Positions 46,737-60,023 of a stretch of DNA of 64,000 nucleotides are shown here, piece after piece. Under the pieces are notes generated by a model that was not told the DNA's origin, made no database searches, and saw only the letters and a program-made list of their open reading frames with translations. The stretch spans positions 26,477,857 to 26,541,856 of the forward strand of contig CAMTDV010000013.1 of the NCBI GenBank assembly GCA_947069175.1, in the 5' to 3' direction. A program made the translations under genes and the position numbers. How positions within the stretch are numbered: the stretch's first letter is position 1; the number at the start of each line of letters is the position of its first letter. The stretch is from Scalesia atractyloides. Taxonomy: Eukaryota; Streptophyta; Magnoliopsida; Asterales; Asteraceae.

Positions 46737-49700
46737 CATAACTATAGGGAATTAGGTAGAATTGCCATGTTCGACCTAATCTATAGTTTAAGTGACCAAC
46801 TTCGACCATTCTTGATTCATGCTTAAAATGTTAATTCTTCCTACTTTGCTTCTTTCTATTCCTTTGTCTTAATATATACAACTGTCTTTCCTAAGACATT
46901 TACACAATATACACATTTGAAGACTTGAAGACACTCGTATTACAAACGAGACGACTTCACCAAAATAAGCGTGAAACCCACACTTTGGTGAACGACTCTC
47001 AATCCGCGTATTCAATTTTACACGAAATTACGCCATCAAGTTAGAAGTGATATTCATACCTTGATGAAAAATTTCCATTTCAAACCCTAGTGGATCCTTA
47101 CCAACGAGTCGGAATTTGCTCCTCGTTTGGTAAGTACCAACCACACTTAGGGTACGATGTTGTCAAGTTAGGGTGAAACCCGCACCTTGTCAACTAGTCC
47201 CACTCCTCGATTTTTAATCTCGCCAAATTTTTGATTTTTCCATCAATTAAAGACGTGTAGTAACTGGATTGGTAAAATGCCATTAATCACTTCTCGACGA
47301 GAGCATTTTACCTATAGGCAAAAGCACGTTCCTCTAATCTGAAAGGATCTTCGATTCACTTTGGAATACTCAATGTTTCTCAACCCCGAAACACTCCAAT
47401 GTTTTACTAAGCCTATCTTTTATGTTATCTCAAATTCTATGTGTTTTAATACTTGTTACCTCGTTCATTTCGAACCCGAAGCACAATTCGCTTACCTTTC
47501 GCAATCAAAACAATAACAATTCTCGCAAACCAACTAAATTTATACTCCTTACGCAATCATACGTGTTTATACTTTTGAATACTTTTTATGCTTATGTCAT
47601 CTATGTGAACTCATACGCATTATGTGATACTTACATGCTCAAACGTGAATTTTATAATCACATTATGTCCAAGCCTCATCCTTTCCTCTATGTCGATCAC
47701 CTAGATATCTTTTTTCAAAACTCAAGCAGGAGAAATGAGTCGAAGTCCAACTCCAATCGACTATTTTCGTAACAATCACTATATCAAAATTTATACTTAA
47801 ACCTTTTATCATTGTTCCAATTTTTCTCATTTATGCATATACCTCGAACCTTATTATTTATCTAAAGGATTTCTCACCCTACAATTTATTTATGTAAATC
47901 ACATATATGAAACCCCTAATGATACTTTAAACGTTTCTTTCACAATTTCAAAAACCTTATGAAATGCTACCTATCAACTTAGTCGGTCAAACGAACCTCT
48001 TGCCCGCGATTTTCATAAATCGTCGAAAACACACTCACTTTATACTACCATTCTAAAGACATTTTATTTCCAACAAGAAACCAACGAAAACTTTCTCTCA
48101 CATACGTATTAATACTTTGCTAAAATACTTTTCAAAATTCAAGTTTTACATGAAAATTTTCAAAATACAACTTTCCTTGCACCAATATAAAAAATAAAAA
48201 AATAAAGCAAGCTCACTATTTTACAACCTTTTCAAAAATCGATAATACGCAAATCTAAATCTAAACACATGGGCAAGAAAATTTCATATGCAAATACAAA
48301 TTTTAAAACAAAAGTAGCTTTTCTTTTTACAAACCACATCTTACATAAAAAATTAATACTTTTCTCAATATTCACCCGACATTCACAATTTTGGTCCTTC
48401 ATTCCCAACAACCCCGACTTATTTTATTTCAACCAACTCAATGTTTTGACTCAAACAACCATACACATGAATATCGCCTTACCCGTTTCTATTTATGCAG
48501 TCAAGGTTACATGACAATATTACACATATCACCATTACACTTCGTATTTTACACACTCACAACTTCATGGTAGCTTATATATGCTAAATCCCATTTTATT
48601 CCACATATACTCTCGATATTGCATGCTAGTGTTATACGTATTTATCTTCAATCATACTCAAAATTTATACATTCGCACTACTTGGTAGTCATACTTGAAA
48701 TCTATAAGTAGGCATAACCCGAGTGGTTTCGCCTACGTTCGACACACTCATACATACATACAATCATGCTTACATATTTAATTTTTATACGCTATCTTAC
48801 ACACCTTTTGCTTGTAATACTAAATGTAACCTGACCCATACATAACTAGTACAAATGATGCGGATCATGCACAAACCAAAATAATCACGGGTGCACACAG
48901 GATTACATTGGTAGGCGCATGAAAATCAAAGTAGAATCTACTGTATATCGCATCACTGAACGTAAAATGACACCGAATAGCGAAACGAACATAACATGGT
49001 GTGAACATGGTGGATACGCCACTGGTACTTCCTATATATAAGTGTCCCTACCATGTTACCAAACTTTCGTAAAACGTGCTGTTAGAAATTTGGTAATTTC
49101 CCGGACCTTGTTAAATACATTTGATTCATAACAAACTTTGGTGACCCAACTTCGAAATGTTTGGTACTCGATTATCCGTGACTAAACCTCATTCTCAAAA
49201 ATCTTTAGCTCGTACAACTATCACTAGCATCTCTCAACGTTCCATGTTCGCATTTTATTTTTACCCCTCTCATACACCTACCAACTTGTTCATTCACTAC
49301 CATACAACGATATTCCCAATTTTCCCTTAACATTTCATCTAAACTTTATTTACAACGAATCAGCCTAAAACATTCAATCCATTTTTATAAACGTCCCCAC
49401 TGACTCAATCTTGTCAAAAATTTTGTTTTCTTTAAAACTATCTTCCACTCTTGGCGCAAACTTCAACTAGTCGGTCTATTACCGCCAAAACCTTTTACAA
49501 ACCGTAAATATTTACCATCCTAGTTTCTCCCCAATAAACATTTTCTACCACAAATGAGTTTACTAATACGCCTTAGAACTGATAGAACTCTTCTTACAAC
49601 TTACGGTGCGGGTCGCACATTTTAATCAAAATACGTCTTTATTCATATTAAAACTTTCCTCTTAGGTCGTACTCCTTTAAAATATTCCTTCCAATGAGTT

Positions 49701-49982
49701 GTACAGACTCAGTCAAGCTCACTTGTTTACACACACATACACGTTTTTACTTATTCTTATACACATTTACGATTGGTGTCTCAAAAACACCTTAGTCAAA
49801 CAAATTACTTTCACGAACCTACCGTTCTCATCCTTCAAAATTTTGATATATATTTACACACTTATACATGAACTCCGCAAAAACTTTGAACTTCAAAATC
49901 TTGATTTTGGCCAAATGATTTCACCAAAATGACAACTTTTCCAAAGTCTTCCTCTTGGATAAATTTCGGGACGAAATTTTCT
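46737..49982 (+). other. Non-coding interior of gypsy element B
   Basis: 46740-47730 matches the leader of element A (for example ttacgccatcaagttag and gacgtgtagtaactgg). At 47735 an ATG in the gag position reads about 20 codons to a stop. 47800-49930 is AT-rich with no domain. Near 48855-49060 is a GC-richer, non-repetitive block that ends in a TATA-like cctatatataagtgtc. The end carries aatttcgggacgaaatttt (49960-49978), the sequence typical of the end of plant gypsy coding regions just before the purine tract. Confidence 0.75.
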
Positions 49983-49996
49983 AAAGGAGGGGAGAT

Positions 49997-52165
49997 TGTA
50001 ACGCCTCGCTTTTCGCAGCTTTACTTACTTAGGAAGCGTGTCTTGTAATTTTTTTTTGGGAATTTGTAACCCTTGGAATCGTCTTTCATTGTACCATTGT
50101 AAAAAATCCGAGACTTTGATCGTAATAAAATTCATACTTAATACATGCTTGTCTTACATGCATTCAATCGTTTAATACATGTTTACATACAAACCGATAC
50201 TTGTTATACGCACAAATACTCATACATACATACTCGATGCTTAAAATATACTTACATATATGTTATACACTAAACAACATACTAAAATATCAAGTGTTAG
50301 TTGGAAATGAAGGAAAAACAAAAGTTCAGGGACTAAAATTGACAAAAATCAAACAAGCTTCTAACCCGGATCCTCTCGCGCCCCGCAACCTTCTCATCCT
50401 CTATCTCTCGCAGCCCGCGAGAGGGCTCAATCCGCATAAAGTTGTAATCAGCTCATAGATTGGGCAAAAGTGTGTTTGTTGGTTGTGTTTCTTGCATTAA
50501 ATTCCCACCTAACTCTCCCTCAAACCTCAACTATAAAACCCACCTCATTCTTCACTCACCTTGCACCTCACAAACACTAATCTCTCTCTCAAATCTCTCA
50601 TAAACTCAGCTTCAATCCAGAAAGTTCAAGACTTTCAAGTGAGTTCTAACTCACCTCTACTTTACTTCTTTACTCTTTCTTTCTTCTTAACACTTGGGCA
50701 CCTCTAGAGTGTTTTCATAGGTTTTCCATGGAAAACCAATATGGAACATCACCATATTTGAGTTCACAAGTGAAAGAAACTTTCCGTTTTATAGGGTTTT
50801 AACCCACAAGTGTTGTATCCTTCCAAGCTTGTTTTTTAACAAGACTTGAGTTTGTTATGTGTGATTACTTGACAGCCTTGGCTATCCAACCTTTAATCCA
50901 CCCCCTCACTTGATGATTTTGAATATTATGCAACTTTCATTTTTTACTTTCAACTTACTCATGACCATCCTTGTTGTCCTTGTGACAACTTACGCATTGG
51001 TGAACATTACCAAAGAGGTTAAAGGAAGGTTATCCTCCTACCTCCATGCATGACTTCTGTGAACTTCCATGATAAACATGATAGAATAATTACTTATACT
51101 ATAATATATATATATATATAGATATATACACTAACCGAACCCTTGATGTTAATCGAATGATTTTCCGTCATGGTACTAAGTTACATCACCTAAGTACTTA
51201 ACTTCTCGTTACAATTCTAATGGGTATCTTAACCCATGAAAACACATCGACCCAAATGAGAATTTTAGTGTCAAAACCGAGTATTAAGTATAGATGATTA
51301 TTTTCTTGTATACATACTTTGGTATATTTAAATTCCTAATCCTCCATTATCATCCGAATACTTACATACCTACGTTTTCCTCGTGTAGGATAACTCGGTG
51401 TTCCATTCTTCAAACTCTCCAAACCCTTCACAGAAATACCAAGTGGAAGCTTATAAACCGTGATACACTTGACCCATTTTCCTTTTTACACAATTTGGGT
51501 TGTAACATGTTAATGTACAAAATACACAAATACACACAACATACTCTATACACTCTATCCATTATACATGCTTATTGTTATGCTTAGGTTCATGCTAGAT
51601 TTATACATGCTTCTTGTCATTAACTTAGCTAGCCCGAACTTAACATATATAGCGCTATAGGAGTAGACACCGCCCGTCGGGGTATTGTTAAGCTTATTCT
51701 TATTAGTCTCGTTACTTTTGTGGCGAGGGACACTTAATTCTTGTGGACACTTGTGTTTGACATTTAGTATTGCATGCTAGCTTACCTTATATACAATTGC
51801 CATGTGGGATTTCAGCAAACTCTTTTATACTTATGCTATGTGGACCAAAACTTGTGTACTCGCCAATGCTTTTGCGTTGAACCATATTTATAACATGTTA
51901 CAGGTTGATGATGATGCTTAAGACGAATCTAGTAGGGACGACATAGAAACGCACAAGAAATACTAGATTTGGATATTTTGATTTATTGAACTCATAGTAC
52001 TTGACTATTAATTGTTGTAATTTGAATTTCCTTGTAATATGTTGACAATTTGTGATATTAAATGAATCCCGTTTTGAGTTAACTATTGTCGCAAATAGTG
52101 TTATGTGTAATGAGCAATCTATTTCGTCTCACTCCGATGATTCCGCAATCGGTTGGGGTGTGACA
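49997..52165 (+). repeat. 3' LTR of gypsy element B (2169 bp)
   Basis: Begins tgtaacgcctcgc after the purine tract, ends ggggtgtgaca, then tagca. TATA box at 50532-50538, preceded by the CpG-rich block at about 50376-50428. Confidence 0.93.
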
Positions 52166-53769
52166 TAGCACTACTCCCAACAATAAAAGTGATGAAAGTC
52201 TGACCCAAAAAAATTCTCCCTTTTCACCAATGACATCGTCATTTGTGGCAGAGGTAGACACAACGATGGATGCTGGGCATAATGAAAAGACACCTGAAAC
52301 ACGGTTCAGTGTTTTAGAACTTCAAGCCTTGAACTTGACGAAGAGACTGGACAATGTTTTGTCTGATCAAGAACGTAGTGAAGGAAGCAAGCTGCGGTGC
52401 CAGCTAAAACACGAAGGCCGAAAAGGACCATCATTTTGCCAACTACGTTGCGGTCACCGTATGTCAAACGGGTAGTTTCATTAAAAGCCAGTCGAGCAAA
52501 GGCTGAAGACACAGTTGCACAGTGTATATTCTGTGGAGTACGTAACAAGTGGTACGTATCCGTCTAATATATAGTATTGTTTGTTAACATAATTTGGTTA
52601 TAATTCATGAATCCACCTGTAATAAAGTTCACATTCGTTAGAAAATATGTTTCGGGTTATAGGGATGTCTTATTCAGCAATGATGGGCAGTCACGGTAAT
52701 GAGGGGGGCTATTCGAGTCCATGATACCGGGTGTCACAGTACATGTGAATGTCATAAGTGCATGGGCTGTAGTCTTAAACTACGAGGAAAAGATGAGGAA
52801 AATGGGAACAACCCCAAAATTGTTCTGCAACGTGGAATGTTGGTATGGTATTTATTGATTATTATGTAGCCTTTAATAACACCATGACATCTAACAATGT
52901 TTTACAATCTTTTAATACGCAACTAGAGAAAGAGTTCGACTTGTCTGAGAAAGACCGGATAACAAAATTTGTTGGGAACATGAACTATGTGTTGGTTGGG
53001 ATGGAACAAAAAACCTTTAAAGGTTCCCAGATGGTATACATACCTATCTTGAATGGGGATCACTACTATCTGCTCTTTTTCAACTTGTCAACGAGCCAAA
53101 TATTGATTATCGACAACATAGAGGGGAATGCGGGGATAGAAGAAAGATACGACGGGATTGTCGAGAAGATGGTACGGTTAAATTAGATAGATAAATAACT
53201 ATATGTATAGAGTGTAAAAAACTATAATATTTAACATTACCATATGTATTATTGCTGGGAAGTGCATTTTGTGGTTTCCTTAACTAGATACAGCCAGTAG
53301 TTGCTGCAAAACTACGGGTTACTAAACCTGTTAGACTGAAATTTCCCATGGCAGACACTATATAACGGCATCGACTGTGGTATTTTCCTGATGCGCCATA
53401 TGGAGACTTACAATGGTAAGCTACAAGTTACTCCATATATTGAAAAAACATCTATAAGTACATATGAATGTATCTGGTTATGAAAAATCATGTCTTTTGG
53501 CTTGTATACAAACTAGTGTGAAAGAGTGGAAGTGTGGTTTCTCCGCTGAGAGAAACATCAAGGGAGAAGTCTCGGATAATCAAGCAAAGGAAATCGCCGA
53601 CCTGCGTAAGAAGTATATCTCTAAAATGCTTCTTAGTGAGGTGAACACCGCACACGTAATGGTAGAGAAAGAAGGGAAGGATTTTGCATGTTTAGACGAG
53701 TATGACAGGGTGAAGCTTGAGGAAAATGCAGTCTGGAGGATTTGTCAAAGGTTGGATAGTAACTTGTAG
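52166..53769 (+). pseudogene. MULE Ulp1-type gene, 3' part with the C48 catalytic core
   Basis: An exon from about 52173 (PNNKSDESLTQKNSPFSP) leads to a basic linker (RSPYVKRVVSLK) in another frame. Then DVLFSNDGQS and ESMIPGVTVHVNVISAWAVV (about 52665-52785), and after a frame change 52845-53186. This stretch carries the catalytic His in MVYIPILNGDHYYLLFFN and the Asp in ILIIDN. After an intron of about 100 bp, the Cys motif PWQTLYNGIDCGIFLMRHME lies at about 53347-53406. The C-terminal exon 53464-53769 ends at a stop. All three members of the Ulp1/SENP His-Asp-Cys triad and the upstream Gln-like W-Q position are present. A TGA before the Cys exon and frameshifts show it is inactive here. 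Intact homologues cleave SUMO-like substrates; the role in transposition is unknown. Confidence 0.88.
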
Positions 53770-54412
53770 GTTTGCGACAACATCTTCATCCTGTTAGAAC
53801 AAACTGATTACGAAATTTTAACTTTTACCATGACTATGGATTTGGTTGCTCTTATCTTGGGGTCTAAACAATGGTCAAACATTTGAACACTTTTTTTGCT
53901 TTTAGTTTCCAAAATACACCTAATATGTTGATGTAGTTAACTGAGTGGACATCGTTTATTGGCAAGATACTGTGTAAATAACTTAGCAAGGAATCAAGCA
54001 ACAGTTATGTTTCTAACATTATTATGTATAATTAAAAAAAAATGCATCATAAAACCGCATGTGCCATAACCCGTTACATAAAACACCAATAAACATACCA
54101 TGGAAACCGGTTAATGGTGATGGGGTTACCCATCAAGATGGAGCATTAAGTGTTTCGATTATTATGAATTATATACTCTCGAAAATAAACAATATACATT
54201 GTTACAACACCATGATATACATAAATTTTGTCGTCACTCGGAGGTAATATAGCTTTACGTATTGTGCTTGTATTTTTGAAAAATAAAGATGTCAAACACA
54301 AATAAAAAAATCCTCATCAAGTGTATAAAGTTGACAAAAAAATTCCAAGTATGAGTGTTCAAAAAAAACAACTTTAAACAAAAACATAAGTCTATACGAC
54401 TTCAAGAGCTTC
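53770..54412. other. Intergenic region between the convergent MULE genes
   Basis: About 640 bp of AT-rich sequence between the Ulp1 stop (53769) and the transposase stop (54413). It should hold both polyadenylation regions. No other gene seen. Confidence 0.6.
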
Positions 54413-54825
54413 CTAATCCTCCTCTCCTTCCTTCGCGTCTGCTTCCTCTTCGTCTGCTTCCTCATCAGATTCGTCCACTTCTTCCACCCCTGCTTTATCA
54501 GAACTAGTGTCTTCTTTTTTCCTTGTAGGGTGTTTGCAAGTACGCCTGTTATGACCGTACCTAAAACAGTTTTGACACCGACGTCTCTTTTTCCCCAATT
54601 GGCTTCTCGCAATTCCACGTTTAGACATCTTCCGTTTCGGCTTACCCATACCTTTGTATCTAGTTTCAACGGGAACACGAACAGTTACAGTAGATGGTTT
54701 TGTATTACCAGTTATTTCAGTAAACCTTTCCCTACGACTCTTATGAGGTGCATTGACCATGACCTTATCAGTGGTTTGGAAAAACTTAACTACATGATCC
54801 CTAAATGAGCACAACGCATCGAAAT
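54413..54825 (-). pseudogene. FAR1-type MULE transposase, C-terminal part
   Basis: The frame from 54814 carries a basic stretch (KRKMSKRGIARSQLGKKRRR), then the CCHC knuckle CQNCFRYGHNRRTC, then a Glu/Asp-rich tail ending at a natural stop (EEGEED-like). The knuckle after SWIM and the acidic tail are common at the C-terminus of MURA/FAR1 MULE transposases. The remainder of the gene resumes at 60464 on the other side of the copia element. The two sides join in frame if the copia and one copy of gaaat are removed. Confidence 0.88.
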
Positions 54826-55265
54826 TGTAAGTCCCGGTTAATCCGGATCTGACATTGATATCACATGATCACCAAGGATGGGCGGAATCCAAACTTGATG
54901 ATCTTCAAGAAAAACCGAAATGATGAAGAACAATAGCGAATTCACTTTAACACCTTGCACACGATTCTATTACTTGAACAAGCAAAATCGTCTGGTAAAA
55001 GATGAAGGTTCTCTCTAGAGAATACCTAATAGTCTACCCCAAAGCTTAACCCTAGAAATAACATAATATCCTATTTATACCTAGGGTTTGCCCATGCCCC
55101 TCATGGGCTTCCCTTGGGCTTGCCTGGCCCACATGGCCTATGGCATGCCCAAGTGACCTATTCAAGGTCCAAACCTGATACAAACTAACCCAGTTAAGCC
55201 CAGTTAGCTACCATAGACCATTGCGTATATTTGACGCTTAAGTCTCACACTTCTAGGACCTAACA
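54826..55265 (-). repeat. 3' LTR of the nested copia (minus strand)
   Basis: 440 bp, adjacent to the purine tract on its right. It contains the TATA-like tataaatagg, reversed, at about 55071-55080. Confidence 0.93.
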
Positions 55266-56999
55266 ATCTCCCCCTAGACTGATGCATCAAAACGTCTTCA
55301 TAGTGCAAATTCAGCAACGTCTTCAACTGAATATGTGGTTGTCGCTGTGCTGTAAGTGTTGTGGAAGTCAATCTCATACTTTTAGGACCTCATACTTCAA
55401 CGAACTCTCAACACCGGGTATTTTTCTTCAGTTGTTGTGGTTAGCTTCATATCAGGATCTTGATCAGCTTTGCTTGAAACATCTTTGTCAAAAAGAATGT
55501 GAGAGGAGGAACCTCAGCAGCTCTTTTCTTCTTCAATCTTTCTCTTTTCAAGCAAGCAAGTTCTCAGGTACTTCTTCAAATGTACTATCACTGTTAGACG
55601 ATGACTTGAATCTGGTTCTTCTGACTCAGGTACACTTTTCTATAGTGATGCTTCATGCTTTGTCGACAACTAACAGCATCTCAATTTCAGCAACCCCTGT
55701 TTCTTGATCTAAATCAAGATCTGCACATTCTCAGAAATTTATAAGCAAAACATTCTTATGCAACAGGGAGAGTACCGCATGAACACTTGGTACATCCAAG
55801 TACTTGTACTCGGATCGAAATTCAAATTTCTTTCACCCTTTGATGATTAATCAAATCTCAAAGAACGGTTAATAATTTTTAATAAAACAAATAAAGCACT
55901 CTATTTTTTGATTTTTTAAATTTTCTATTTTTTTTATTTTATTTTTTTGTTAAATATAAGAATATAAACAGAAACACAAATAAACAAAGACACTAACTCA
56001 ATAGTTACAACTATACAATTACAATGGGATCAAAATCGTTTTCAGTCAGACCAAGGAACACTTTTCAGTACAAACTTATTCAGACTGGTCTAAGTGATTG
56101 CCAATATGTTTGTCCACTCAAACTTTAACGCTCAACTTTCATTTTTCAACTTCGTGATATGCTTAAGATAGTATTATACTATAATACCCATGTGTCCCAT
56201 ACCATGAGCACAATGATTCATCGTAGCAGGTGAGTATATTGAGATCATCCTTTAATTTTACAACGTCATACTATTGGTGAACAGGTCAGTACTTCCGTAC
56301 AGCAGAGTGACCAATAGTATCTGACGAGGGTTAGGTAAATACCTTATTTGGTACAGCAGAACTTATGAAGAAACTTATGTTCTCTTAGGTTTTGGCTTTT
56401 CCATTTTGGCTCTTTTACGAATATCCTGACTATGCCTAGGTCTGCATATAATCTGGATGCAACAGAAGGGCAGCCAAGATATTCCCGGATGACTCAACAG
56501 CTTAAAGACCCAAAACCTCATATGTTGGCTATCTATCAACATAGGATTTAAGACCATAAAATCATATGCCGATGGTATGTTACCAACAAGATACATAGTT
56601 CGTTATGTTTATATCACTTAGTATCTTTTAATCACTTTGAGCGTAAACCTACCGACATATCACATTAGATCCTAGTCTTTTCAGCTACAACACCTTACAT
56701 GTGTCAGTCACGCCCTTTATCACGAATATTCATTTCATTTCCCATGACTTTTTATTTTTCTGTTTTTCAAATAATGTTTTTGTATTTTTCTAATTTTCTC
56801 CCCCTCAAACAATACATATATACATATATCGCCCTCTTCCCCCTAAGTTTTTGCATCATACTTTATGCACAAATTTACCTAATAAAGAAAACATATGCAC
56901 AAAGTTTTAAACAAAAGGAAAAGGAAAATATTTTTGTTGTTTTTGCTTAACCGTTCCGTCATTAGATTAAAAACTAATTAATTTCAAAATTAAAGCACA
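55266..56999 (-). other. Copia 3' interior without recognised coding region
   Basis: Starts with the polypurine tract (plus strand atctccccctaga). The rest is AT-rich, with CT-rich stretches and no integrase, RT or RNase H motifs in any frame I could read. ORFs on either strand look like chance. Confidence 0.6.
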
Positions 57000-57405
57000 A
57001 AATTCAAATTTGTACCTTTTCGCTGATCTTTTCTTGCCTCATCTCCTCCAAAGGAAACATCACAATCGTAAAAATTTGAACCTTTTTGCAATAGTGAGAT
57101 GTTATCCTTCATGTCCCAGGAACAACCGCTACCAACATTCCAGAGATTGTCAACAGCTCCTTCTTGGTTCTTCCTGAAAAATAAGGAGATTAGTAAGACA
57201 GTGGGACCCAGGCCATCGTGGTCCTGGGTTTCCCTGAAGCATCAAAATAAGACACTTCTTTAAGACACAAGTCCCCTTTTGTTTCGAGGATTTGTGATGT
57301 AGCTGCTGATTTGGATTTGGGTTTAGGTTTCCAAATCTGTTTCATTTTAACAAATGCGGTAATTGTCTTTGATTGAGCTACTTTGGCTGTTTCAGGTTTA
57401 GGCAT
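57000..57405 (-). pseudogene. Gag C-terminus and degenerate copia protease
   Basis: 57405-57190 reads a basic Pro/Lys segment ending DASGKPRTTMAWVPLSY and a stop. Further on (57170-57000) the minus strand reads LWNVGSGCSWDMKDNISLL and DVSFGGDEARK, recognisable as the copia protease D-S-G-C-S-x-H-M and SFGG flap. The catalytic Asp is Gly and the His is Asp. It is therefore inactive. No further pol follows. Confidence 0.75.
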
Positions 57406-57608
57406 TTTAGAAACAGATTTTTATTTCTGAACAGCCTTGCGTTTGGTTTTGGCAACATTCCAATCCCCATCAGATGGTTTAACCTTGGAGTTCACATTTT
57501 CATTGCCTTAGGTGATGATACCTTCATCGGCTTGAAATGATTGTTATTCTTTGGTGTAACCTTCTGATTTTTAGCATGACACGGAACATGGGGACCATGT
57601 GTACAGTT

Positions 57609-59146
57609 TCAAGCAATGTGACCAGGAATGCCGCAATTGAAGCATGTTTGTCTTTTCACATGTAAAGCATTCTGATCAGCTTGATTTGCTCGTACAGGCC
57701 TTGAAGGATGAACTGAACCCTTCTGTGCTTGATATCCTTGCACGTTTCTTGCAGATGAAGATGAATTTGGATGTCTGTACTTGTCGTTTGCAAGGGCCTT
57801 CTTCTGTTGTGGAGATTTCTTTGGATTCTTCTTCTTTTGTTTAGACTGCAAGTCTTGTTCAGAAATCTCCCCAACCTTTCCAAAAGCTTTGCTAGCACAG
57901 TCAAAAGCATATTTTTCGCATTTGCCATTAAAGACCGGCTTAACCAAAGCATTTTTCACAACACTAGCCTTTTGAGGGCTATTGCTGCCTACTGATGATT
58001 TTGGAGAGCGTGATTGTTCTTGACGTTTGGACTTCTGCTTTCTTCGTTTCCGATTTGCTCGTTTTTGCTCTTTTAGCTTGCTCTGAACCTTTTCATCAGA
58101 AACAGAGGGTTCAGATTGTTCAGTTTGCGTAGTTGGAGCCTTGTTCACATCAGTTGTCTCTTCATCAGCTAACTGATTTGAAGAGTTAACAGCACCAGAT
58201 GGTTCCCTTGCATCTGGCGTATAATCACTGGGTTTGCCTTACACCATATGCTGTGCTTATCAGTATCTTCGTCTGTTTCAGGCATTGTTGTGTAGTTGTG
58301 ATTATACGGTGGGGCAACCTGATTGAATCCCAAACCTTTCCCTTTGTTCCCCTTATATGCCAGCTGCACATTGCACACGTCTTGAACAAGCTTGCTGGAT
58401 GTATCAAACTTTTTTATATTAACTTCGTTTTGTTGATATTTTCCAGTAAGAAGTCCTAGCTCAACTCTTACCAAGTCGCGTTCCATGGTTTTTGAATCTA
58501 ATCTGGTTTTGTAATCATGGACCCAACATTTCTGTTGATTTACGTCCAGGTGGAGCTGAGCTATGTTTTTCTTTTGAGCTTCAACCTTTTCTTTGAGTAA
58601 CTTATTACTTTCTCGAAGGCTGATGCACTGAGCCATTGCATTGTTGTATTCATCGGTCATTTTGGAATTAAGAGCCCTGAGTTGAGCAACCCTATTCTTG
58701 TAAGGTGCAGTACATAAAAGATAGTTGATTGTCAATGGGCGAGCTTGATTTCTCAGCGTTAGTTTAGCTTGAGGTCGAGTTCGGGGTGCTGGGCTGCTAA
58801 TTGCTGCTTGCTGTGGTTGAGGTTTCTGCTCAGCCACTTCTTCAGGATTAGACTTAGTTGATTTTGCATATCGATCTTGGAGATCTTGGTTTGATTATAA
58901 ATGATCCCACAACCAAGAAACAAAGGAGTCTTTATCATCACCCAAGAAGCTATCCATCGCATTTCTTACTTCCTCTTTACACCTCCCACATTCAAGCAAA
59001 CGCATCACATAGTTAACAACCAGATCAACATTGTAGTCTCCGGTAAACTCATTCAGCTTTTCCTTCACTTCATCCTGCAGGCTTGGGTTTTGATTTTGTG
59101 CTGGACTGAGAGCTATGTTCGAGTGCTGAGCCTGGGCTGCAACCAT
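57609..59146 (-). pseudogene. Copia gag with coiled coil and CCHC knuckle, broken
   Basis: Starts at ATG 59146 (MVAAQAQHSNIALSP). It reads about 83 codons to a stop after SWLWDHL (about 58895) and continues in the same frame through a Gln/Pro-rich block and a coiled-coil region (58700-58440, AQCISLRESNKLLKEKVEAQ) to 58169. A frameshift follows, then a Lys/Arg-rich block (58148-57609) ending in the knuckle CFNCGIPGHIA. The next codon is TGA where Arg is usual (CGA to TGA), followed by AsnCys, so C-x2-C-x4-H-x4-C is complete except for that stop. This gag type differs from the one at 38821-39998. Confidence 0.8.
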
Positions 59147-59439
59147 CTTCGGATAATCGAAACCGGATCGGTAAACACGATAAAAATGTCTGAAAACTGT
59201 TTTTACCAAAATGTACCGTTAGACTCGTCTCGACGATACAATTCCAATGATATATAATGTTCGATGGTAATTTTAGGAAAAAAAATTTTGCCCTAAAAAT
59301 CACCCGAGTCTAACCGTGCAACCGGTTTGTTAAGATTGTATGTGGATCAAATTCTGTGCACAAAAACGTTTAACTTTGGTTACGTCAGCTGGTTAACTTT
59401 CCACCCTTAAGGATACAACTCAGAACAGTACCGAATTCG

Positions 59440-59950
59440 GAACAGTAACTCAGATTAACAATTCGAGATGAAATCCGGAAACAGTGATCGGAGATGGTAA
59501 TTCGGAATAGTGATCCGAGATGCAATCAGAGATGAGAGAATCTGAAATAGAGAATCTAGTCCGGAATGAAACCTTGATCCGAAATGAAAGACCAAATCCG
59601 GAATGAAGACCAAATCCGGAATGAAGATCAAATCAAGAATGACGACCAAATCCGGAATGAAGATGAAATCCGGAACAGTAATCCGGAATGCTATCAGATG
59701 CACAGCAACAGTGAGAATCCGGAACAGTAATCCAGAATGGATGATCTTCTTCGTGTTCTTCGTGATCTTCAACGAATTCGAATCCGAAATTCAACAGATT
59801 AATCCGAAATCAATCCGAAATACAAAAGAATAATCCGAAATCGATCCGAAATGCAGCAGAATGATCCGAAATATGTCCGAAATGTAACCAGAAAATCCGA
59901 AATCCTTTAATATTGATACGAAATGCTTGGATCTTCTTCGTGTTCTTCAG
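59440..59950 (-). repeat. Leader minisatellite of aatccgaaat/aatccggaatga units
   Basis: Short units (11-22 bp), such as gaccaaatccggaatgaaga, occur three to four times at 59588-59665, and aatccgaaat variants many times to 59905. They lie between primer site and gag. On the minus strand 59772-59455 stays open for 105 codons with repeated IPDLVF. Confidence 0.85.
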
Positions 59951-60009
59951 TAGAAATTGAATAAAATCATTGTGATATCAGATCTGAGTCTGGAAAACAG
60001 GTTGAACAG

Positions 60010-60021
60010 GCTCTGATACCA
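60010..60021 (-). promoter_or_regulatory. tRNA-iMet primer-binding site of the nested copia
   Basis: Plus strand gctctgatacca, two bases from the LTR edge. A perfect 12-base match. Confidence 0.95.
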
Positions 60022-60023
60022 TT

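Larger units (their letters stand above)
44537..52165 (+). mobile_element. Non-autonomous Ty3/gypsy element B (LARD-like), nested in the Ulp1 gene
   Basis: LTRs at 44537-46721 and 49997-52165, both tgtaa...gtgtgaca, flanked by taaca (44532-44536) and tagca (52166-52170), a 5-bp target repeat with one difference. A perfect primer site (tggtatcagagc, 46725-46736) and purine tract (aaaggaggggaga, 49983-49995) are present. The 3.3-kb interior has no gag-pol, only a leader homologous to element A, a 20-codon gag-start vestige at 47735, and AT-rich filler. LTRs occupy more than half of the 7.6 kb. It could only move with proteins supplied by relatives such as element A's family. Confidence 0.92.

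Noticed and set aside
47422..47772. 116-codon ORF as a gag of element B
   Set aside because: The frame is leader sequence homologous to the non-coding leader of element A; composition is Phe/Tyr/Asn rich without gag motifs.
55282..55707. 141-codon plus-strand ORF in the nested copia
   Set aside because: Opposite to the element's coding strand, no domain, low-complexity Leu/Ser/Cys content.
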